Source: Typha latifolia
Taxonomy: Eukaryota > Streptophyta > Magnoliopsida > Poales > Typhaceae
NCBI GenBank assembly: GCA_019914945.1
Contig: CM034109.1
Span: 806,001 to 870,000 of the forward strand
Length of the DNA: 64,000 nucleotides
Direction of reading: 5' to 3'
The notes under the pieces are model-generated. The model did no database searches. It was not told the origin of the DNA and saw only the letters and a list, made by a program, of their open reading frames with translations. The stretch's first letter is position 1. Each line of letters starts with the position of its first letter. Shown here piece after piece: positions 11,901 through 24,400 of this stretch. Both the position numbers and the translations under genes were made by a program.

Positions 11901-14900
11901 AACAAAACCCTAGATTCCCCTCCCTTCACACATCCCAGCCCCCTCCTTCCTCTTCTTCTTTTTCTTCTTCTTCTTCTTCTTCTTCTTCCTTCTTTATCGT
12001 CAGAGCTTGTGTCGTGGGATCGAACCGCCGAAGCAATCGAAGACCATCATGCGACTCACCGGTCAATCCCCTCCCACACTTTGTATTTAATTTGGATTTA
12101 ATAGATTAGTTAGTGCATACCTATGTTTTTGGGTATTTTGGCTTCATTGGTGAAATATGCCGGCCGGCAGCTTCAGATTGCTCCCATTCCAGTATCAGAA
12201 GCTTCACACCATTGGCTTCATGCTATAGGTGCTTTTCTTTTGATCTCTTGTAGCTTGGATCATTGTAGAAGCTAGCTCCATCACCCCTAACCAGAAAGTA
12301 GGGTCATCAGTTGTCGTTGGCTTCTTCTCCACCACTTTGTGGGGCCGACGTGGTCACAAGGGTGGCGTGGAGTCTTTAGTGCAGCTGATAGACTACCGAC
12401 GACATTGATTACCGATAGCCTCCTCTTTTTTTCCCCTTCTAAATTTCCATTGAGGAAAGGTAAGCTCGGGCTCAACTGAGCTCACTCCCCTTTTAAATTG
12501 GATTCAGGTTAGGATAGATTTCAGATCCAGGATTCGGAACCAAATCAATGAGTTTAGTAGGACTAGCCCAATTCATTTAATAGTTTTGTGAGCTGCGGGC
12601 TAGTCGCAACCCAATCTGTGAGTTAAAGGGTTTTGGGCCATGGGCCTATCCCATTTAATTGGTCTGAGTGGGCTATAGGGCACCTAACTCTTTGGGCTTG
12701 ATTTAGCTTATTTTAGCAATTTCATTAGTTTCAAATTTAAAAAATTATGATCTTAACTAATTAAAATATGTAATTTAAGGTGGTGATATACCTTAGCTCA
12801 TGGATTAGACATTTCAGTCGTTGTACCTAGATTTGGGCGAGCGGGTTCACTCACATTTTATCCGTCTTATACTTCATGCTCTTTATATAATCACATATCT
12901 TTTTTGTGTGTAAATTAAATATCATAATTCTGTGTACAAATTAAATATCATAATTCTGTGTGCAAATTAAATATCATGTTCAAATGTGCAAAATATATGA
13001 CTTAGTGTGTTATTTAAATTCGTGCAGACAACAATTTTATTGACCAGGAATATTAGAGAAAAATATAATTGATGATTGGTATGACTTAGAAAATAGTCCC
13101 GATATAAGTTATTTGTGGCTTTCCGTGATGACTATAGTCTACCTGAAAGTCCAAAGAACAATCATATTCTAAATCACTCTAGTGATTTCTTAGGTAACTC
13201 TAGCAGGTTTAAGAAACAGTCAGAATTAGATCAAAAGACAACATGTGTTGATTCTAATCTCTCTTAATGATTAGTGAAGAAGACAGAATAAGTTTACCAC
13301 ATAGTAACAACTCTTGTTTAATCTTTACGAGAAAAGATAAGTACATTTATCAAATAGTAACACCTCCTGATGATCCTAACATGATCAACCATGAGGAGAA
13401 GCCCTAAGATTATCAAGCATATTGGATTGTTATATGCTTGAATTGAATATTGGATTGTCTACACTTAATATTAATTAAATCAAGCATATAACAAATTTTA
13501 AATTTATTTATTATTTATATTATATATATAGTAGTAAATATTATTATATGTAAATCGAGCCAAGCCTGATCGAGTTAGCCTGTGCTCAAGCTCGGATTGA
13601 AATTAATTTCGAGCTTGATTTTTTTTATCAAGCTTGACTCATTTCAAATACAAGGCAAGCTTGACCGACTTGATTATTTTGACAACCCTACTGAAAAGTT
13701 CAACTGAATTTCTATTGTAACATGTTTGTCCATTGAGCAGTTACATGTATATTGATACATAATAATATTCTACAATGTTGGGAATTAACCAGGTGGTTTC
13801 TATTACCCAATGGGTAAGCTCAGCATGCAAGAAAATGAGGAATATGTGTTATGTAGTTACACCCATAGGATTCGTTTCTTTGACCAACTCATATAACAAT
13901 GCCATATATATTGGAGAAAAGGAAAATTACTTCTGGAGGAAATAATTTGCTGCTTCTTAATGTATAAGGTCAGCATGGATGAAATGAGGAATATGTCACA
14001 TGCATATAGTAGTCAACTATTCATTTCTTCAACCGACTTATATGATATAATACTATCATCTTTATAATAAAAACCGATCACTTTTTAAGGAGAAAATGAA
14101 TTATTGATTCTTTAAAAGACATCCTAGTGCACAAGGCTCTTGCCTATGCAATGTCTCTTGGGCAAAATGTATGCAACATTAACCCTCATTGCTAAGGAGA
14201 TTGTTTTCAAAACTTAAACCAATGACATCTTGAGTGCAAGGAGAAAGCCTCACCATTACACCAAGCGATGCCCTCTAGTTGCCTGATTCTAAGTACTTTC
14301 AACTGTAGATATTTAATAAACTTTTAGGAAATTTTGACGAATTCGGTTGTGAAATTCTTTTTTCTTTTTTATTACAAACTAATAGGATAGGACAGTACAA
14401 ATGAACAAATCTAGCAAAACAAAAGATTACAAATTCTTTAGACTAATTAACTTTCAATACAGTTAAAGGGAAGTGACACTACTCAAAACTATCAGTAGGT
14501 AACTCTACTGGAAGACTACTCTATTTGGCTTGTGTTCGGACCAACATTTAGAGAGGTGATATCAAGTCATAGCCAGTTGTAAAATTTCATCATTAATTTC
14601 GTAGGCATTTCACCAATTAAACTGTTGTTCCCTTGTTGTCACAAGGACTGGATGGTGGTGATGATGATTCATGCACATGTATAAATTTGCAGCATCAGTA
14701 TAAGAACAAACCTTCTTCCCTCTTTTCTGTGACTACGAGAGAACACGATAACATCAGCCCCAAGTCTCATTGTGCTTGTCTTGAAGCCATTTCCATCTAA
14801 TTAAACACACAACAAGGTAGAGAACATTATAACCTGACTTGAAATATTCACCAGAAACTTCAGAAAGGATGCATTCTGCATTGCAAAGTTAATCTGAATA

Positions 14901-17900
14901 TGGTAGAAAGGTCACATTGTCCAATAGTGGTTGCCATTTTGGACTTCACTGAATAGCCAAATGACAGGCATTGCCGCATTTTATCTGGGTCCATTCCACC
15001 GCCATTATCTGCAAGAAGTCACTGTAAGAAACCAATTGGATATGAATTTAAATGTATACCATCTTGTAGTTTGCCTCATTTATACAATAGAGATACTAAG
15101 AGTCTAATATTGCGACTCTATGATCATATCTACATTACATGAAACAATTATCAAAATTGTTTTTCAATTTGAAGCTTAGATTCTGAAATTTACATATTAG
15201 TCTATAACAAAGGTCAATCAAGTCAGCAGTTGTTCAGATTCCCTCAACTAATTTAAGTTAAGATAGGCACTCAATAATTTCCATAAGAACCTGATAAGGA
15301 CAACAAGATAAAATTTCATGGAACTTACGTAAAAGAGTTCCCATTATTCTATCAATAATAAAAAGAATCAATATGCATACCTTCAACCAACAACATTCTG
15401 GTTCCATCTTTCTTATTCTCTAACATATCGATGTTCACATATGTAGCTCCATAGCAAACCTTTTTAAAACCAAATAACTGAATGTAACATAAAAAAGGAA
15501 GAAAGCTCAAAATGTGTTGCATGGTCTGAATTAAGTGAGCACCTCATCGAGAGAATTATCCAGAAGCTCAGCCAAAGCTGTTAAACAAAGAAATAGAAGC
15601 ATATTAAGCCAAATAAGGCAATAATTATATTCACATATCAAAGTTGGTATTAAATACAAAGGTATGTGCTGTAGTTAATAGAATTGACAGCAAGAAACAA
15701 TAGATAATGTAATAACAAGAAGCAATGTCTACCTCCAAGAGCCCACTTGTGACTGGTAGCATTTGAATGTAGAAATTTTGGGTGAACTCTGACATGATCC
15801 ATTGGTAATCCTGAAATGTCTTCAACTTTAGGCCGTAAATATTGGAAAAAAGAAGCAAAAACAGAAAGAATCGCTACATAAAAAGTCAATCCAACTGCAA
15901 AGAATCAACAAACTGTAAAAGAAAAAATTGTTAATCCAACTGTAAAATAAATCAATTACAGGACTTACTACTTGTGCATGTGAGTAATGATGCCCATTTA
16001 AGATTTAGATTGCTGGACATCCTGTTTACCTTGTGTTCGTGTACATAATCTTTTTCTTACTCTGTGTTTGTGCAACTCTCTATGAACTGGAGAACTCCTT
16101 CCAACACCTATGATCTCCATATTTTGACATCTTTTTCTGGGTGTACATGTGTGTGTTTGTATAAATCTTAGCACAAACTGTAAGATCTTTCACTAAAAAT
16201 ACATCAATTAGCAGTGATCTAATTTAATGAAAAGCCACACTGTATGTACGACCTCTACCTTCGAAAGTCTAATAAAATGATAATATTAGCAAAATCATAA
16301 ATGGCATTACTCAGCCTAAGAGAAAATGTGTCTTGATGCTACTTCACAGAGAATTCCTTACTCTCTCGCCAACAAAAGAACAAAACGTAAGCATCAGACA
16401 GAAAACACATCTGTGACCTACTTACGTAAACATTGAACCATATTGTGTTACACAAATAATTGATAATCTAGAAGTAGCAAATACACCTTATCATTAGCCT
16501 GGTGATTCTCTAAGCCATGATAGATGTAAGCTTACAAAAGTGAAGAAGATTAAAAGCAAAGCAAAAGGAGGAAAAAAGAATCTGATTTATTGAATACTCA
16601 AAGACGTAAGTGGATAGTGAATAGGCAACCAACTTCCATGGACAAATGGAACAAAATAGATTCACAGGTGACTAGCTGAAATGATTGGGTACTGAATATA
16701 ATGAAAGAATATATTTTCAGATAAAAGCCTGACTATCCACGCCCTACTGAAACTGATATGATGAGTGGAATTGCACCACTGCAGGGATAACCTACTAAGA
16801 AGATCTAATGCAATGCTGAAAGCATCGAAATTCCTTCAAGGTCAGAGAGTAATTGCACTTGTTAAGATCTTATTTGCTAAATTGTTCTTAAGAATACATG
16901 ACAAAATGACTGCAGATCTAGTACCACCCAGTGCACAAAAAGGAAAGTCTAATGTGAACTGCAGTTCCGTTGTCACTGTACCAGCTAAGCCCCTAGGGAA
17001 GTCTAAGAGAAGAATATTCTTTTTTCAGCTTTTAAAAGCAAGCATTGGACTCTCCTAAGCAAAATTCCAAGATAACAAAGAGCTAAAGAAGCAGGGCAAT
17101 ATCAGATCTTAAAGGCAACCGGCACTTCACCGATGATACCAGAACTTCAAAATAAAGATCTCAAATATCATTACATGGACAACAAAAATCTACACAGTAC
17201 ATACTCATAAATTGTCCCAGGTAAACCTTAGATGTCACTCTGAAAAGAATATGAAACCTAGGTGAGTAGAATGCAGAGTATCCCAAATAATCATTGAGCA
17301 GGAATCCTTCTGGTACCTTAAAGCAAGACTACAATTGCAATAAATAAATTATCTGACAATAACTTAACAGAATCAAGGCAAACAAGTAGAACAACTGATT
17401 AAGGTTTTGTCGCTTCTTTATTCAGCTTTTCCTCTACAGCAAGAAGGAAGCAAATTTAATTGAGTACATTATATATCATGGTTTAAAAGTTTCGTCCGAA
17501 ACCAAGACATTTCAGTCCTATCCGATACAAAAATGCCCACGAAACTAACATCCAACCAAAATAACCCTAATAACATTTTGTATGTTTTAAATTCTAAGCT
17601 GCATTTGACTTGAATTTAACTTGTACCTAACTCAACATCAATCTCATTGCTTAAATGCTATTAGATTTTGTGTGTGCATTGAAAAATAAAGATTAAGAAA
17701 AATATTTCTCAAAAGAAGACCAAAACCAATACAACCAAAACTTTGAACTATGTTATATACACCAAGTTTTCTTATGATATGACATTATATCCTAGAACCT
17801 GCAACAACTAGAACTTCTCCATCTCTATCAGATGCACAATGCGCAGAGACCAAGTTCAAGGTGGGCCAAAAAACTTTAAATCGTTAAGATCTTGAGACTG

Positions 17901-18819
17901 TATTTTTCTGCCAGAAAACAACTATAACTTCTCAAGGAAGTGAGGCCCATGTAGTGAAGAAAGTGACGTCCATGTAGTGAAGAATTGGGTGAAAGCTCTT
18001 TCCTTGTCCAATTTATAAGTGATACAGTGTAAATCCTTACGTGGTCAGCCAAGCTAAAACTTACTAAGAAAGACCAATTAAAACAATTCCATTACTTCTA
18101 TGTCATTTACTCCACCTGTGTTGGCAAGGGATAAAATATTAGCCCATTATGAGGGGTTCAAGGAATTTAAAAATTGACAAAAAAAAGAAAGGATATTGAA
18201 TGAAAGACCAAAAGAATCAACACTCACAGGAATCGAGCTTCTAATACTATACTCATAGGATACGACCTGGCGAAGAAATAAAACTGCTGCATGACCAGTG
18301 ATATTACTGAAGAGTCAAACAACCTAAATGCAACTCTCCAGGAGATCCCAATCACCCTCAAAAAGATATTAGTAACAGCAAACACATGATCCTATTAAGA
18401 AACATTCTAAACTACATTCTTGTCAAAAAAAAAAAAAAAGAAACCTAATTAAGAAGTCAGAACTCAAGAATACCGGATAATGGCGTGGAATCAACACCGC
18501 GACCCTCATCGTAATCCCCGGCCTTCCAGAACTGCTTGAAACCCTTAGTAGGCGCAACCGACGGCGGCGCGAGAATCAGCAGCGGAGGCTCCGCCGCCGG
18601 CAAGGGGTCGAGGAACCCAAGAGGAAGAGCCTCCGCCCTCCGCTTCTTGGACGAACCTCCTCCCACCTCGGTTTCCGCCCTCCGCTTCTTGGACGAACCT
18701 CCTCCCTCCTCCGCCTCGGAGTCGCTGTCGCTGCTGCTGAGCTCGATCACGGCGGCGTCCGACGGCGGAGGCGGCAGCGCTCGGGCCTCCGTAATCTCCT
18801 GCTTAACGATGGAATCCAT
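5970..18819 (-). CDS. MORC: MORC family GHKL ATPase, 5' half (10 exons; continues beyond left edge)
   Basis: Plant MORC ATPases act in the nucleus in heterochromatin compaction, transposon silencing and immunity. Minus-strand exons: 18474-18819, 15733-15810, 15543-15577, 15381-15459, 14916-15008, 14712-14796, 11081-11156, 9500-9622, 6231-6329 and 5970-6071. All have AG/GT borders and join in frame to 372 codons. The first exon is GC-rich and encodes an acidic serine stretch (ELSSSDSDSE) plus two KKRRAE basic motifs. The ATPase fold follows: ELLDNSLDE (about 145-153, N-box), DNGGGMDP (180-187) and YGNGFKTS (211-218), then QSIGMLSY and NLWEDDQGQLELDFD. The start is the ATG at 18819, with KQEI just after it as I recall for MORC4/7-type proteins. 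The rest of the S5 domain, the linker and the coiled coil are not found in 1-5969, so they must lie outside the window. The family call is firm; the subgroup is not. Confidence 0.93.
6668..7195. mobile_element. hAT-type MITE
   Basis: A 528-bp element in MORC intron 8. It begins TAGGGGTGTCAAATAAGCTC and its other end, read on the minus strand, begins TATGGGTGTATATGAGCT, giving imperfect terminal inverted repeats. It is flanked on both sides by the identical 8-bp sequence TCAAGCAC (6660-6667 and 7196-7203). The TAGGGGTG-like terminus and 8-bp duplication are typical of hAT elements. It has no coding capacity. Subterminal AGCTCAAGC/GCTTGAGCT words recur. Confidence 0.85.
8120..8832. mobile_element. 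Mutator-like MITE (CCGATAC family)
   Basis: A 713-bp non-coding element in MORC intron 8, flanked by a perfect 10-bp direct repeat GTTAAAAGCA (8110-8119 and 8833-8842). Its ends are imperfect inverted repeats: AAGTTTCCAATTTCGGCCGA on the left and CAAGGTTCTAAAAATCGGTA read from the right. The interior is a long GA-rich tract (about 8237-8500) containing a repeated AGCTGCTGTTGACAGC-like segment. The 9-10 bp duplication favours the Mutator superfamily. Confidence 0.75.
11755..13410 (+). mobile_element. Diverged LTR fragment related to the 2610-4827 LTR
   Basis: This lies in MORC intron 6. It shares the same order of landmarks with the LTR at 2610-4827: ACTAGAAAAAAAA near the start, a CT-rich leader with CCTTCTTC, CTCACCGGTCAATCCC, GGTTCGGGTT-like and GGGCC-rich blocks, TTTAAGGTGGTGAT, GGGTTCACTCACAT, and GATGATCCTAACATGATCAA near the end. 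The last 400 bases of that LTR are absent. It is older than the remnant at 1577 and lacks internal coding sequence. Confidence 0.65.
13555..13692. mobile_element. hAT-like element end (remnant)
   Basis: AAGCTTGA-rich sequence ending in GACAACCCTA. Read on the minus strand it begins TAGGGTTGTC, like the terminus of the hAT MITE at 6668. The opposite end was not found, so this is probably a truncated copy. Confidence 0.4.
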
Positions 18820-19200
18820 GGAAGAGCGAGAATACGAGGATTACGGGGGACCTTCTTGCAAAATAAAAACAGTATTTTTTTTGTTGAAAGAAAAGACTAA
18901 TAAAAGAGGGAGATAATAAATATAGGGAGAGAAGCGGTTTGTCTAGTTATTCCTTGGAGGAATTATGGTAATTTTATGGTGCAACTGTAGAAGGGATTAT
19001 TTTCATTTAAGCCCCTAGAAAATTTTAATTAGGTGAGGCGGAGAAGACCACTTCGTGCACGAGTACTATTTAGGGGGACCTTTCTGACAACCTTCTTTGC
19101 GCGGATTCCAACACGTGTGAAGGCACGGCACAGAGGAAGGGTAAAGGGGATCGTCTGATGGAAAGATTGTACCAACTTCTGGATAAACCAATGAAATGCT
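18820..19200. promoter_or_regulatory. Upstream region of the MORC gene
   Basis: The 5' flank of the minus-strand MORC gene. It presumably contains its promoter and leader, but I see no clear TATA box. Confidence 0.35.
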
Positions 19201-19209
19201 GCAACGCGT

Positions 19210-19390
19210 TCACGCAGTAAGAGATAATTATCTTATAAGTAACATATATTTATCTTATCTTTAAAAGATACTTATCTCTGGGATGTATTTATCTTATCTC
19301 TAGAATATATTATCTTATTTATAGGAGCTATTTATCTTATCTTTAGGAGATACTTATCTTATCTCTAGAAGGTACATAAAGAGTTTAATC
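19210..19390. repeat. Minisatellite of about 22-bp TTATCTTATCT units
   Basis: About six imperfect copies of a unit like TTATCTTATCTCTAGAAGATA lie head to tail. Read on the minus strand each contains GATAA words. It lies just before a copia-type primer-binding motif, so it may be the repeat-rich part of an old LTR. Confidence 0.6.
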
Positions 19391-19570
19391 TAACTCTAGA
19401 GATCAATATTTTGATATCATATTTTGAAAGTCATTAGATATTTTGAAAGTCATAAAGGTACATAAAGAGTTTGGATCCATAGTTTCGCATATTCTTATTA
19501 ATAGCGTATAATAGATTTTATTTTCTAAGTCGTTTCTTATGTTTTTTTAAATGGTATCAGCGCATACCTA
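19390..19570 (+). mobile_element. Probable copia-type LTR end and primer-binding site
   Basis: TGGTATCAGCGC at 19552-19563 differs by one base from TGGTATCAGAGC, the common plant Ty1/copia primer site complementary to initiator tRNA-Met. No clear CA end of the LTR precedes it and no gag sequence follows, so this is a short remnant. Confidence 0.45.
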
Positions 19571-20239
19571 AAGATTCACGTAAGTAGGTTTTTTAATAAA
19601 ATATAATATAAGTTCAAGTCAACTAAGTATTTGAACCCAACGATATCTCAACAACCAATAAATCTCGATTCTCGCGAAGAGCAATATAATGTAGACCTAA
19701 GTTAATTAGATTTTAATAATGTGAGCCCGATGATTCACATTTGGTTAGAGGTTCATTCGCTTGCAATTCACCAAAAAGTTTAAAATAAAGGCCAAGAAAA
19801 CCAAGATGATTACATGACTTTCTAAGGTTGGAAGAAGAATTTCCTGCATGTATGAAATAATAAATTGGAGAAGCCATTGGCTCTTGGGTAGTTGACATTT
19901 ATAAGTCATTACTTCATTATGGGGGCATATATTATTATTAGGTTTTCATATATCCCCATCAATGACCAAAGGGCTTACCTTGTGCTGCTATTTTCCTCCT
20001 TTTTAGAATCAACTAGTCTTAAGATCTTCTTTAATTTTCTCCTTTTGAATCCTTCCTCCAATTTTTGCTAGCTTTGAAATGGCTTGGCCTCTCCAATCCA
20101 CCAAAAGCTATGTAAAACCTCATTGTGGCAAGAGCCATGCTCATGTCCTAGATACCAATCCATCAACATAAAGTTCATATTTATTCACTATGTTATCATC
20201 AAAATATTTCAACTAGCTAGTACTTCTTATACTAAATTC

Positions 20240-20620
20240 ATGGAGAAGAACAAGAAAGGATTAGTTCTCACGATAATAGAGAGATGTTGCTCACTTGGTC
20301 ATCGAATAAGCCCGAGCATGCCATCTCCGCCAAAAAACAAGTTATGGAGGCGCTCAAAGTCCACCGGTAGGCACCAGGTTGCACTGGACGGATGCTTTAC
20401 GATATGTGTTGGGTCCGATAAGGTGCGATTTTTGATAAAGACAGAGTGCGTGAATCACATACTGTTCAAGATACTCTTTGACGAGGCTGAGATGGAGTAT
20501 GGGTTTGCAAGCAATGGCCCGTTAGAGCTGCCCTGCGACGTCGAGTTATTCCAGAGAGTGATGTGGGAGATGGAGCAGGAGATGTGGTCTTCACCAAATG
20601 GTGTAGATATCAGCTTATGA
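20240..20620 (+). CDS. SAUR family protein (small auxin up RNA)
   Basis: Intronless 126-codon gene. SAUR proteins of this type generally inhibit PP2C.D phosphatases at the plasma membrane, which promotes H+-ATPase activity and cell expansion. The conserved SAUR core spans about residues 50-112: GCFTICVG, RFLIKTECVNHILFKILFDE, EYGFASNGPLELPCD and an amphipathic tail helix. The N-terminus (about 1-45) is basic and variable. The frame is open back to an ATG at 20084, but that extension lacks family similarity, so the ATG at 20240 (MEKNKKGLVL) is preferred. It gives a normal SAUR length and is followed by a short non-conserved tail ending in GVDISL. The family call is strong; no auxin-response element was recognised upstream. 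Confidence 0.88.
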   Translation: MEKNKKGLVLTIIERCCSLGHRISPSMPSPPKNKLWRRSKSTGRHQVALDGCFTICVGSDKVRFLIKTECVNHILFKILFDEAEMEYGFASNGPLELPCDVELFQRVMWEMEQEMWSSPNGVDISL

Positions 20621-21485
20621 GCCCTGGTAGGCTCATTGTAGCCGGCAACTTCTGAGCTTGTTTTGCCGACTTGTTAAGATATTTGATCTCATGTCTACTT
20701 TACACTACAAATTTCTTCTCAAGTAGATATGAACATGTATATGCTAACACATTTAATTCTTGTCTTCATTAATCTTGGTTAATTTAACCCAACTATTTGA
20801 AGAATAAAAAGTTCACAATTCAAGGCAAATGACAATTATAATTAAAAGAACACTCCATTAGTGCGGTTTCCAGTATGGGTAGAAACATAAAGAGGATGCT
20901 TAGAGAAATCAAATCCTTGAAATTAGATTGCATAATATCAAGTTTTACGATCGTGTTAAGTGACACTTTTTTTATTATAAAAACGCAAACTATATTACTT
21001 AAGAAAAGGACTCAAAAGTTATCTGAAGTATCCCAGTACATACAGGTCAAGTAAAATGGAAACTTTTTTAGCATAGTTTTGTAATGCAATTTTAATCACA
21101 ATCCATAGCAGTGCAAACTTTCCCTGCTTTTACCAACACTTGCACATTACTGCATAAAGAAATTACAAGGAGTTAATATCGCAAATCACATTCGCATGGA
21201 CTCAGAATAAATTCACAGATCACAACAAAGAACAACAAACTCATAGCTATGGATGGGTACACTCAAACATATGCCAAAGCTATTCATTTACCTGAACCAT
21301 TTGTATAGAAAGTAATCCCTAGAGTACATATGTAATGATCTGGTATTCCAATATGAATGATCAACTGTAGATATCATCGTTTGATTAGAAACAGTGATTT
21401 GCACCATCTTGATACTCATAATACCACGTGTATAGGATTCTTTTGCACTTATGTTGCAATGTAAGTGTATGATTTTCTGTATCAA
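20621..21485. other. Convergent intergenic region between SAUR and ARP2
   Basis: AT-rich, about 860 bp, holding the 3' ends of two convergent genes. I see no other gene or repeat in it. Confidence 0.6.
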
Positions 21486-24400
21486 TTATGCTTGGCCGCA
21501 TTTTCTCAAACAACCAACTCCCTCTTCCTGGTACTCTTGTCTTGTAATCCAGAACTCTGGTGCATCCTGCTCACATAAAGAAACTGATTAACAGCTAACT
21601 TAAGCAATATACATCATCATTCAAAGACTTAACAGATGATACAATTTGCAAGGATTAGCAGCAATGCTGAAGAGCAGCAATGCTGAAGAGCAGCAATCTG
21701 GATTTTGTGTAAAATTTTTGTTCCATCAGTATTGCCTACTGTAGGATTACTATGTTTGGGTGTGCAATCTTGACACAGTAATTCATTTTGAGAAACCACA
21801 AGAAAACCATTTATTTCTTAGAGTTATGTGAAACTGTGATAATTTGACTTTTGGCAACCTTCGGACTTTCCATGATCTTGCTTGTTCACAATGAAGGTTA
21901 AATGGAAGCAAGAGGTTGTACTGGGGTAGTACCTTCATGATTCCAGCAAGGACTGCCCCTCCCAAGTAAACCATATGCTTTCGCCGTGGAGGATCCTCAA
22001 TTCGCAGCCTTAGTTTCTGTTGATACAAGATTGTATGAGTACATGAAAAATGTAAGTTATATCTATTCTGTCTTTCTGTAATCACTTAAACTTCCAAGTC
22101 ATTTTCTCATATAGTGGTATTTTAATGTTACGTAAATCATAAGGTATTCCAGACAGAATGGACTGGAAGTCCAGCCAATGAGTAGATTTATCTCAATCTG
22201 AGTGCAGTATGATGGAACATAGAGTACAATATAAGGCATACTTGGAATGAGAGCCCTTGTTTGTACACAAAGCAAAATATATTTTAAGAGGAAATTAAAA
22301 ACATATCTAACTAAACCAGAAGTATCTCAAGAAATTGCCAGAGCATAAACTGAAAGAATTTAACCATACTTCAATTACATAGAAATGAAATAGCACACGG
22401 TGAGGTGCATTTCATGATCTAAGTAATTGATAGAAGAGTAAGAATAGTACCTTTAATCCATCCTTATTTCCTTTCAGCACTACATCAAGATAACGATCAA
22501 GAAGCTCCTTCTCCAAGCTGTTGAAAAGAAGTGCATTACAGCTATGATCTAGTAAGGTTTATCCATAAATTTAAGATCAATTGCCTCTTACAGAACATAT
22601 CAGAACACAGGACAGCTGACAAGCATCGATCCTCATGCTCTTAATTGGGGTCTTAATTTAAGTTTCTTAAAGGTACTATCAGGACAGATTTGTTAGTTAG
22701 GAATTGTATAGGTTAAGCGATCTGATAAGAATGCATCTTACTGCAATTACAAATTAAGGTTTGAATACTAATATCCTAGTTAAGCATACGTCTGTGATGT
22801 CTATCATCATGCTCGATTGTATGTTGACTTAAGTTACATCTAGTCCAAGTTGAACCAGTCTGATGTGCCCCTTACTCATACGATCTGATAAGAATGCATC
22901 TTACTGCAATTACAAATTAAGGTTTGAATACTAATATCCTAGTTAAGCATACGTCTGTGATGTCTATCATCATGCTCGATTGTATGTTGACTTAAGTTAC
23001 ATCTAGTCCAAGTTGAACCAGTCTGATGTGCCCCTTACTCATACCAGTTTACTAATTTTAGACAATAAATAATTGCAATACTTGTATTCAATCAGACAAT
23101 CAGACGTGTTGGTTGACTGATACATTTAGTTAGGATCTTTTTTTACTGCATTAGTTGTTTATTTTCATTAAAATAAAATTCATGTAGGTCGCGTCCGAAC
23201 GCCTTGCTAACGCCTACATCAGGTTCGCAAATACAGAGAACGCGTACCTAAAACGCGTTCTCTGTATTTGCGAACCTGATGCAGGCGTTAGCAAGACGTT
23301 CGAACGCCTGCATCGTGTTCGCATATACAGAGAACATTTTTTGTGCGTTCAAACGCGATCGAGCGCGTTCAAACACGATCGGCGGGAATCCTCTAGAATT
23401 AGGATTACTTATTGTTTTATGATTTGTTGGCTAGCTTTTATATATATGTGGATGGCAACCAAATTTATTATGCTATTAGAATATTGATTTCTTACCTCTC
23501 TATCATCTATCTACCATAATCCCCCTCATCCCTCTTCACCATCATTCCACCTCTACCGTTGGCAAGGTTTCTCCTAACTTCTAATCTCCCTCGGCTGTCA
23601 AGTCACCCCTCTTCTTTGGGATCTCGACCACTTCATTCCCTTCGTCTATATCCCTTAATCACATTCACCATCTACCTCTATCTCCATACCCATCCATAAC
23701 CCTAACATTCACTCCACTTGTCACCACCACCATCACCCACGTTATTCCGTGTTTTCGTCCCAGTTGCAGTTCAAATCTGTGAAGGGCGTAAATACGAAAG
23801 TTGTAGATCAGGAAGTTACTAATCTAATTCACTTGGTTTCATAATTTGTTGACTACAGGAGAATCTTTGACGAATATTTTCCCATAGTTGCGCGGACTGC
23901 TTTCTGCAATAAATACAGAACTTAAAGGAATTGTTCCGTAGATGACCTTTTGGTTCAAGAACCCATCAAAGTATGACATTAATAGTTCAATTTGTTGAAC
24001 CCACAAATTCCTCCACTTGCTAATCACAACTTTCCTTTGTTAGTCAAGGACCATTAAATCCAGAGTTGCTTCAATTGCACTAGGTTACAGGTCTAAATAA
24101 TTCTCCATCAGATTATCTATTTATATCCTAACATCTTAAGTTATCTAATGAAAAGTGATCAGTACTACAATTAACCAAACAATTCCTAAACATCAAAGAT
24201 GAGCTAAGTCAGTGGTTACAGATTGATGCCATAAAAGACATGAAGGACAGGATCCCTGTTAGAGAATGAGGCAATTCAATCATGCACTACTTGTAAGTTT
24301 CATTCCTATGTAGCATTAAATGGCAGCTGGTCTCCTGAAAATGAATTATTTACTAATAGAAGGCATCAAGATTTCACATTGTAGAAACTTCGACAGCTGA

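Noticed and set aside
11783..12109. 108-codon frame with a poly-serine run
   Set aside because: Part of the diverged LTR; the serine run comes from a CTT repeat.
16765..17058. 97-codon plus-strand frame in MORC intron 1
   Set aside because: No recognisable domain, AT-rich context and opposite strand to the host gene; chance length is plausible.
18536..18916. 126-codon open frame on the plus strand
   Set aside because: Lies opposite the GC-rich first exon of MORC, which explains the lack of stops.
20084..20239. N-terminal extension of the SAUR frame
   Set aside because: SAUR proteins normally begin close to the basic N-terminus at 20240; the extension has no family similarity.
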